Positions 1 to 4,232 of a stretch of DNA of 5,336 nt are shown piece after piece. Within the stretch, counting starts at the first letter, position 1. The number at the start of each line of letters is the position of its first letter. The notes beneath the pieces were generated by a model. It was not told the DNA's origin. It saw nothing but the letters and a program-made list of their open reading frames with translations, and ran no database searches. Source of the stretch: Candidatus Cloacimonadota bacterium (GTDB lineage: Bacteria; Cloacimonadota; Cloacimonadia; Cloacimonadales; TCS61); the NCBI GenBank assembly GCA_003647825.1, contig QMNP01000135.1, forward strand, positions 1-5,336, written 5' to 3'. The position numbers and the translations under genes are program-made.

Positions 1-1482
1 AACAAAGTCACCTTCATCTCCAAAGCAATAGCTGATCATTCTGGCTTCTTCACCTGTTTGAATTTCACTTGGAAGAACAAATTCAGTTTCGTATTGGTTA
101 TCAGAAATCAATAAATTTTCTTCTAAATATGGGTCTCCAAATTTAGTGTACTCTACGTAATATGGTTCATTTTCGTAAGTACAAAGATATTCCGACTCAA
201 AGGCTTTTAATTCACATTCAAAATAATCATTTGAAGGCAACTGACCAGAAACTGAAACATTGTCGCCCAGAAAAAGCATTGAAGGATTCCCTAATATGGA
301 TAAATTCTCATCACGCTCAGGAGGATTAACAAATAATAGTGGGTCTCCTAATATATTGTATTGCCTACTATTCATATAAGGAGCCTCACTATTTAGTTTT
401 GCATCAAGAAGTGCTGATCCCAGATTTTGGTATTCATTTATAATATTTTGGTAGAAATGATAAAACAGTTCATTGTTAAACGTCCCACTACAAGCTGCTC
501 TTGCGGCAATTGCGGCAATTGCTCCACCGGATTCATATGTCACAAATTTCTCTGCCATACAATCAAATTCCAGAGTAATGTAATTACCTACATAACAGGA
601 AGCTGCAGTAAATAGTGGAAGAAAGTCAATATTTTGTAACAATTGAAGATGAGAAGAAGCCCTGAAATATTCTTCATCTCCTAAAACATCTTCATATCCA
701 TGGCCAATATAATGCCAGATCAATTTTCCTTCATTAACTTTTTCTATAATATCATGGGTTGCCTCAGGTTTGTGACCGCTAGCATTCATCTCATATTCAA
801 TTCCCAGTACTCGATCAACCCAAACCGCATCCGAGAGTAATTCTGCAGTATCCTGAGCTCTGGCTGTATGGTTCATGCCATGCTCGTAAGAACAACCCTC
901 AAGCCCCCCATTTTTGTGCTCATCATCAGCCACGATAAGCATTCTATTTTGCCACCAGCCAAAATTTGGATTTGTAATATATTGAATATTGTTATTTACA
1001 ATATGCTCGATCTGTCCGATATGTTGAGCTGGAAATCTACCAATTGGAATATCCGGGTAATTATCTTCATCCAGTTCAACAAATTCATCATCCGACCACT
1101 CTGTTACTACTATCTTGTTTTTCTGATCCGGCACACTCCAATCCAAAGTTCCACTTCCAAACAAAAGTACTGAGCTATCCAGCCAGATAGAAGGATCATC
1201 AAAAAAATCGATCAAATATAACCGAATCGCTTCAGGATCAGCAATTCCGGAACTATATTGATCAAAGATATCCTGCTGATCTACTACTTCCCGATCAATT
1301 TGGAATTCATTCCAATAAAAATCAGCGTATTGATCTGCATTAGTTAGAAATTCTTCCGGTGCAATAATGATGTGCTGCCCATTTCGAGATCGATCGATGT
1401 TTTCCTGTTTTTTTGAATTGTTTGCATTTAGATTGATAAGCATGAATAATATCATGCCGAAAATGATAAGACGCTTTGCCAT
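1..1482 (-). CDS. Secreted C25 (gingipain/PorU-type) cysteine protease, C-terminus cut by window edge
   Basis: The frame is open for 494 codons from the ATG at 1482 to the left edge, so the C terminus is missing. Residues 1-25 form a signal peptide: MAKR, a hydrophobic stretch IIFGMILFMLI, then a likely cleavage near NANN. The catalytic domain starts almost at once with HIIIAPEEF (residues 43-51). It then shows the family landmarks IPIGRFPA (145-152), WQNRMLIVADDE (177-188), HYIGHG (257-262; H261 is the probable catalytic His), FTAASC (291-296; C296 is the probable nucleophile) and YNILGDP (375-381). His and Cys lie 35 residues apart, as expected for gingipains. From about 385 a beta-rich C25 C-terminal domain begins, ending with EFVLPSEI. 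The family comprises exported or surface endopeptidases. The usual propeptide of roughly 200 residues is absent. Neither the cleavage specificity nor any sorting domain can be seen here. Confidence 0.93.
   Translation of the reverse strand, partial: MAKRLIIFGMILFMLINLNANNSKKQENIDRSRNGQHIIIAPEEFLTNADQYADFYWNEFQIDREVVDQQDIFDQYSSGIADPEAIRLYLIDFFDDPSIWLDSSVLLFGSGTLDWSVPDQKNKIVVTEWSDDEFVELDEDNYPDIPIGRFPAQHIGQIEHIVNNNIQYITNPNFGWWQNRMLIVADDEHKNGGLEGCSYEHGMNHTARAQDTAELLSDAVWVDRVLGIEYEMNASGHKPEATHDIIEKVNEGKLIWHYIGHGYEDVLGDEEYFRASSHLQLLQNIDFLPLFTAASCYVGNYITLEFDCMAEKFVTYESGGAIAAIAARAACSGTFNNELFYHFYQNIINEYQNLGSALLDAKLNSEAPYMNSRQYNILGDPLLFVNPPERDENLSILGNPSMLFLGDNVSVSGQLPSNDYFECELKAFESEYLCTYENEPYYVEYTKFGDPYLEENLLISDNQYETEFVLPSEIQTGEEARMISYCFGDEGDFV
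501..522. repeat. Short in-frame 9-bp tandem repeat inside the protease gene
   Basis: TTGCGGCAA occurs twice head to tail (501-509, 510-518), followed by a further TTGC. On the coding strand it encodes the repeated Ala-Ile-Ala of GGAIAAIAA, just after the catalytic Cys region. The unit is a multiple of three, so the frame is kept. The family normally has a GGAIA segment here, so the repeat may be ordinary sequence or a small slippage product. Confidence 0.6.
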
Positions 1483-1487
1483 AAATT

Positions 1488-1497
1488 TCCCCTTTTT
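1488..1497 (-). promoter_or_regulatory. Ribosome binding site that sets the C25 protease start
   Basis: On the minus strand AAAAAGGGGA lies about six bases before the ATG at 1482. A second in-frame ATG at 1500 would add MKKGKF, but its upstream sequence is AT-rich with no Shine-Dalgarno match. The 1482 start is therefore preferred. The longer form would still begin with a signal peptide. Confidence 0.6.
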
Positions 1498-1517
1498 CAT
1501 TGGTTTTATTTGCAAAG

Positions 1518-1546
1518 ATATAAAGGTTCTCAAGTTTGTTCGGCAA
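1518..1546 (-). promoter_or_regulatory. Candidate sigma70-type promoter for the C25 protease
   Basis: Read on the minus strand, TTGCCG (1546-1541) and TTATAT (1523-1518) are separated by exactly 17 bases. A transcript would start near 1511 and have a leader of about 30 nt before the ATG at 1482. Both hexamers deviate from consensus and AT-rich DNA offers chance matches, so this is only a candidate. It would let the protease be transcribed separately from the small gene upstream. Confidence 0.35.
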
Positions 1547-1591
1547 CTCCATAAAATTTTATAGTAAAGATAAAAATATATAGCATTTTTT

Positions 1592-1847
1592 ATTCAGGAG
1601 TTATTTCAACAACAGCATTTTTTTCTGCAAGGATTTTTTTCCCTGAAATACATAATAAGTTCCATCACCTGAGCTGGATGATTGATTACATACAGCATTA
1701 CCGGTTAAGGTTGAAATGTTTACATCGAAATAACTGTTAATAACCGAAACTGGATCAGATCCTATTATTGGTAAAATTCCATCATATGGATATTGGAAAT
1801 AAAAATCCTAAAAAAGTAATTAGTAAAAACAAAATAATGAATCTCAT
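1592..1847 (-). pseudogene. Small exported protein gene with two compensating frameshifts (unknown function)
   Basis: An ATG at 1847 with a strong GGGGGA Shine-Dalgarno site (1852-1856) opens MRFIILFLLITFLGF, a convincing signal peptide, but this frame stops at TGA 1784-1782. One base over, the frame reads FQYPYDGILPIIGSDPVSV and continues protein-like through SGDGTYYVFQGKK, then ends at TAA 1603-1601. Returning to the first frame at the A7 run (1634-1640) gives ILAEKNAVVEITPE and a TAA at 1594-1592 side (1592-1590 on the forward strand). The intact product would be about 85 residues: a signal peptide and a short mature domain with one Cys. One T too many near 1796-1805 and one A too few at 1634-1640 would explain both shifts. 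The alternatives are decay, homopolymer sequencing error, or programmed frameshifting for the second shift. I do not recognise the family. It lies 109 bp upstream of the protease on the same strand. Confidence 0.55.
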
Positions 1848-1878
1848 AATTCCCCCAGAACAATTTGGTTAACAATTC

Positions 1879-1896
1879 GATAATGAGAAGATTATC
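1879..1896. promoter_or_regulatory. Inverted repeat GATAAT-N6-ATTATC, possible operator
   Basis: A perfect 6-bp inverted repeat with a 6-base centre lies 32-49 bases upstream of the small exported gene on the minus strand. Its size and place suit an operator or a promoter-overlapping element. It is wholly A/T apart from the outer G/C pair, so chance is a serious alternative. Confidence 0.25.
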
Positions 1897-1900
1897 TTTT

Positions 1901-1914
1901 GTGATTTAGGTCAA
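1901..1914 (-). promoter_or_regulatory. CRP/FNR-family-like palindrome
   Basis: On the minus strand the sequence reads TTGAC-CTAA-ATCAC. This matches the TTGAT-N4-ATCAA pattern bound by FNR-type regulators, except for a C in place of T in the left arm (a known variant) and a final C for A. It ends about 54 bases upstream of the small exported gene's ATG, where an activator site could sit. No regulator gene is in the window, so this rests on pattern alone. Confidence 0.2.
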
Positions 1915-2022
1915 GTTATTCGTTGTAATCTCCTCCCCCTTTTTGTTATTAATGCATAAGTTATACCAATAATATTGTTCAAAATATTTATCCGCCTGTA
2001 GTGCAGTTTTCTATAGATTTGT

Positions 2023-2046
2023 TGAAAAAATATACGGATTTTTTCA
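2023..2046. other. 9-bp inverted repeat in the divergent spacer
   Basis: TGAAAAAAT (2023-2031) and ATTTTTTCA (2038-2046) are perfect inverted copies around the 6-base centre ATACGG. No gene ends close by on either strand, so a terminator role is not obvious. A protein-binding site or the extruded stem of a spacer RNA are alternatives. Confidence 0.35.
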
Positions 2047-2073
2047 CAGAAACTGCTGAATGAAGAAGACAGT

Positions 2074-2101
2074 TTGTAAAAATTTTAGCACAACCTATAA
2101 A
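2074..2101 (+). promoter_or_regulatory. Candidate promoter for the tRNA cluster
   Basis: TTGTAA (2074-2079) and TATAAA (2096-2101) are 16 bases apart. Transcription would begin near 2108 and leave a leader of about 40 nt to be trimmed before tRNA-Pro. A TTGACG at 2107-2112 is a better -35 hexamer, but it has no good -10 at the right spacing. A single promoter could serve all three tRNAs, whose spacers are only 45 and 48 bases. Confidence 0.4.
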
Positions 2102-2146
2102 AACTCTTGACGCTGTGGATCGTGAATTTTTTCTTGCTTTCCTCGT

Positions 2147-2224
<78 letters not shown>

Positions 2225-2269
2225 GTTTTTTTGATCATTATTAAAATACAAAAGTGATTCTTTTGAAAT

Positions 2270-2345
2270 GGGCGTGTAGCTCAGTTGGGAGAGCGCCTGC
2301 CTTACAAGCAGGTGGTCGGGGGTTCAAGTCCCTCCGCGCCCACCA
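2270..2345 (+). tRNA. tRNA-Val(TAC), copy 1
   Basis: The acceptor stem GGGCGTG pairs with CGCGCCC, including a T-G wobble at the sixth pair. The discriminator A and an encoded CCA follow. The anticodon arm CCTGC-CTTACAA-GCAGG gives anticodon TAC. The T arm carries GGTTCAAGTCC. Length is 76 nt. In the 45-base spacer before it, CAAAAG (2249-2254) and CTTTTG (2260-2265) form a small inverted repeat that may be a processing stem. Confidence 0.97.
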
Positions 2346-2393
2346 TTTCATTGATATTTATGAGAAAGTAGCTCAGAATAAGAAATTTTTCCA

Positions 2394-2469
2394 GGGCGCG
2401 TAGCTCAGTTGGGAGAGCGCCTGCCTTACAAGCAGGTGGTCGGGGGTTCAAGTCCCTCCGCGCCCACCA
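2394..2469 (+). tRNA. tRNA-Val(TAC), copy 2
   Basis: This gene is identical to the preceding tRNA-Val over all 76 bases except position 6, which is C (2399) where copy 1 has T (2275). The change turns a G-U acceptor pair into a G-C pair. Anticodon TAC, discriminator A and encoded CCA are the same. The near identity implies a recent duplication or ongoing gene conversion. The unrelated flanks show that only the tRNA itself is shared. Confidence 0.97.
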
Positions 2470-2504
2470 GTTTTCGTTTGGAGAAAAATGGAAAACGAAA
2501 ACTG
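2468..2504. other. 12-bp perfect inverted repeat overlapping the CCA end of tRNA-Val copy 2
   Basis: CAGTTTTCGTTT (2468-2479) and AAACGAAAACTG (2493-2504) are exact inverted copies with a 13-base loop. The left arm begins inside the encoded CCA. The RNA would form a stable hairpin at the end of the tRNA transcript. No T tract follows the right arm (ACCCTGAG comes next), so it is not a standard intrinsic terminator. A 3' processing stem or a protein site are alternatives. Confidence 0.5.
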
Positions 2505-2578
2505 ACCCTGAGAAATAACTTTAGTTACAACGCCGGACATGTTGCTTAAATCACCAAACTTCACCCGAGCAGGCCAAA

Positions 2579-2844
2579 ATGTTTTATGTTTATCAATTAC
2601 AAAGTCTCAAAGATACAACAAAGCATTATACCGGTTTTACAATAGTACAATAGATTTAAAGAAACGAATTCTAAAACATAATAAGGATGACGTCTCATAT
2701 ATCTCGAAATACAGACCTTGGAAGATAACAGTTTATATCGTCTTTGAAGATAAAACAAAAGCTTTGAATTTTGAGCAATATTTTAGAATCTCACTCAGAG
2801 AGCATTCGCAAAAAAACATTTTTAATATTAAGCCATCCGAATAA
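2579..2844 (+). pseudogene. Broken GIY-YIG endonuclease (UPF0213/YhbQ type)
   Basis: The frame from the ATG at 2579 reads MFYVYQLQSLKD then KHYTGFT. This is the N terminus of a single-domain GIY-YIG nuclease, with YVY and YTG standing for the two signature strands. It stops at TAG 2651-2653. Another frame resumes with DLKKRILKHNKDDVSYISK, then YRPWKI, VFEDKTKALNFEQY, which holds the family's Arg (DLKKR) and the catalytic Glu (FE). An 8-bp tandem copy at 2638-2653 causes the break: removing one unit joins YTGFT to IDLKKR exactly. After Y at 2779-2781 the family C terminus is scrambled. LESHS appears one frame over, while REHSQKNIF lies in the frame ending at 2844; the other frame ends at 2872. 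About 94 codons would be intact, normal for the family. The 40 bases upstream of 2579 that extend the second frame do not resemble the protein. The gene lies 109 bp after tRNA-Val. Confidence 0.85.
2638..2653 (+). repeat. 8-bp tandem duplication that frameshifts the GIY-YIG gene
   Basis: TACAATAG is repeated head to tail (2638-2645 and 2646-2653). Eight extra bases shift the frame by two and create the in-frame TAG at 2651. Deleting either copy restores the conserved YTGFT-IDLKKR junction with no residue missing. An exact short tandem copy is typical of replication slippage. Confidence 0.85.
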
Positions 2845-2930
2845 GGGTACTGAAGATTGGACTGCTGGTTAAATCAACTTTTTTCTTCATAAATACACAC
2901 ATAATAATTTCTCAATAGCGTCAATACAAA

Positions 2931-2955
2931 TTGAACTGTTTAATAATTCTATAAT
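2931..2955 (+). promoter_or_regulatory. Candidate promoter for the deacetylase operon
   Basis: A perfect TATAAT lies at 2950-2955, about 70 bases before the deacetylase ATG. The nearest -35-like hexamer, TTGAAC (2931-2936), is only 13 bases away, shorter than the usual 16-18, so the -35 assignment is weak. A second option, TTGACT at 2980-2985, has no good -10. The 183-base spacer 2845-3027 otherwise shows only a 5-bp inverted repeat, TCAAT/ATTGA (2921-2934). Confidence 0.3.
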
Positions 2956-3027
2956 TTTTGTTCTCTATTAATAAATATCTTGACTTTAGAACTGTGAAAT
3001 TTTGTTGAATTCGCTAAAAGGTGGAAG

Positions 3028-4206
3028 ATGGCGAAGCGAAAAAAAAAAAGAAAAAGTAAACAAAAAATAACTTTAGATAAAAATAAATTATATATATTCA
3101 TTATTGCAGTTCTGCTCTTATTTGTTGCTTATTTTAATATAGATAAACTTGGATTACTATTTAAGGATTCCGACCAATCTAAAATTGATGTAAAAACCAT
3201 GATTGAAAATAGAACTGTTTTAGATGCAATTAATTATGCCAAACGACTTTTAGGTGTACCGGATAAGAATTTTTCTACAGTGATCGGAGAAACAGCTATT
3301 CATATTTCAATCGGGATAGATCGAACCGAGATGGATTTGAATTACGCCAATATGATAATTTCGGGACAGGTAGAACTGGTAAATGGCTTTGTGAGCAGCG
3401 GTAGAGAAAAACAGAATGGCAACAAACAAGTTATGGAAATCCATGATGAAGATGATCAGCAGAAATATGTGATCGTACTGCATTACGTGAACAGCAAAGA
3501 AGAAAAGAACAAGAAGACAAAAATAGCTATAGTTGTTGATGATTTTGGCATTCATAATGATAAATTATTAGAAAAATTCTGTGCTTTGGATCGCAGGATC
3601 ACTTTTGCTATTTTACCGAATCAAAGGTATTCACAGCAGGTTATGCAGATGGCAAAAAAAACAGGTCACGAAACAATGATCCACATTCCCATGGAACCTG
3701 TCAGTTATCCTCGAAATAATCCCGGTCCTGATGCAATATATGTGCATCTTACTGAAAGAGAGATCCGTAAAAGAATGAAAAAAATGATCAGGCAATTTCC
3801 AGATTGTATTGGTGCTAATAACCACATGGGATCGCTTGTAACAACAGATGAAAGTGTAATGCGAATAGTTCTGGAAGTCCTAAAAAAACACAACCTGTTC
3901 TTTGTGGATAGTAGAACTTCAAATTCTACCATAGCTTATGATACTGCAAAAAAAATGATGATCCCAACTTTTAAATCCAACCTCTTTCTGGATACGCCGG
4001 ATGTTACTTTGAAAACAATGAAATCTAAATTGAAAACACTTAAGAGCCTTGGAAAGACACGAGATAAAATGCTGGTTATTACTCATTGCGCTACACAGGA
4101 ACGTTATGAATATTTAAAGGAATTCATCAAACGAATTGAAAAACTTGATTTTGAAATCGTACCAGCTTCAGAACTTTTTGAAAATAACTTGCCTGAAATC
4201 CTATAA
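3028..4206 (+). CDS. Membrane-anchored divergent polysaccharide deacetylase (YibQ-like, PF04748 type)
   Basis: The 392-residue product begins with a very basic tail (MAKRKKKRKSKQK) and one hydrophobic segment at about 21-36. This predicts an N-terminal anchor with the rest outside the cytoplasm. Residues 45-160 form a poorly conserved region. The catalytic-type domain starts at KIAIVVDDFG (D171, D172) and continues with FAILPN, HETMIHIPMEP (H214, H219), GANNHMGS (H266), FFVDSRTS (292-298) and LVITHCA (H353). This is the order seen in the divergent polysaccharide deacetylase family, whose Asp-His-His set suggests metal-dependent deacetylation of an envelope glycan. The substrate is unknown. 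The start has a good AAGGTGG site (3018-3024). An A11 run at 3039-3049 lies within the first codons. The next gene starts 26 nt downstream, so co-transcription is likely. Confidence 0.9.
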   Translation: MAKRKKKRKSKQKITLDKNKLYIFIIAVLLLFVAYFNIDKLGLLFKDSDQSKIDVKTMIENRTVLDAINYAKRLLGVPDKNFSTVIGETAIHISIGIDRTEMDLNYANMIISGQVELVNGFVSSGREKQNGNKQVMEIHDEDDQQKYVIVLHYVNSKEEKNKKTKIAIVVDDFGIHNDKLLEKFCALDRRITFAILPNQRYSQQVMQMAKKTGHETMIHIPMEPVSYPRNNPGPDAIYVHLTEREIRKRMKKMIRQFPDCIGANNHMGSLVTTDESVMRIVLEVLKKHNLFFVDSRTSNSTIAYDTAKKMMIPTFKSNLFLDTPDVTLKTMKSKLKTLKSLGKTRDKMLVITHCATQERYEYLKEFIKRIEKLDFEIVPASELFENNLPEIL

Positions 4207-4232
4207 ACAGTTTTTCAAGTGATGGAGATAAT

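Larger units (their letters stand above)
1848..2146. other. Divergent intergenic region between the minus-strand genes and the tRNA cluster
   Basis: About 300 bases hold no credible protein gene. The longest minus-strand frame here and into the tRNA (1988-2251) is an antisense tRNA artefact. The spacer contains GTTAAC (1869-1874), an AT-rich 6-bp inverted repeat at 1879-1896, a CRP/FNR-like palindrome at 1901-1914, a 9-bp inverted repeat at 2023-2046 and a candidate tRNA promoter at 2074-2101. It also has a purine tract on the minus strand, AGGGGGAGGAG near 1931-1941, that resembles an over-strong Shine-Dalgarno site. No ATG, GTG or TTG follows that tract at a useful distance. Confidence 0.6.

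Noticed and set aside
1498..1500. Earlier in-frame ATG for the C25 protease
   Set aside because: It has no Shine-Dalgarno sequence upstream, whereas AAAAGGGG is ideally placed for the ATG at 1482. It remains possible but is less likely.
427..1564. ORFs at 427-615, 868-1173 and 1367-1564 on the plus strand and 1340-1552 on the minus strand
   Set aside because: They overlap the C25 protease and its leader in other frames, with no family motifs or ribosome binding sites. They are shadows.
2226..2232. T7 tract after tRNA-Pro as an intrinsic terminator
   Set aside because: There is no separate GC-rich stem before it other than the tRNA itself, and two more tRNAs follow within 50-170 bases, so read-through is expected.
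2539..2578. Upstream ATG at 2539 as start of the GIY-YIG gene
   Set aside because: It is only in frame with the downstream half. The conserved N terminus MFYVYQLQSLKD begins at 2579 in another frame, so this ORF is a product of the frameshift.
3307..3932. Minus-strand ORFs inside the deacetylase (3307-3555, 3631-3825, 3705-3932)
   Set aside because: They are antisense to a gene with clear catalytic motifs and show no signals of their own.
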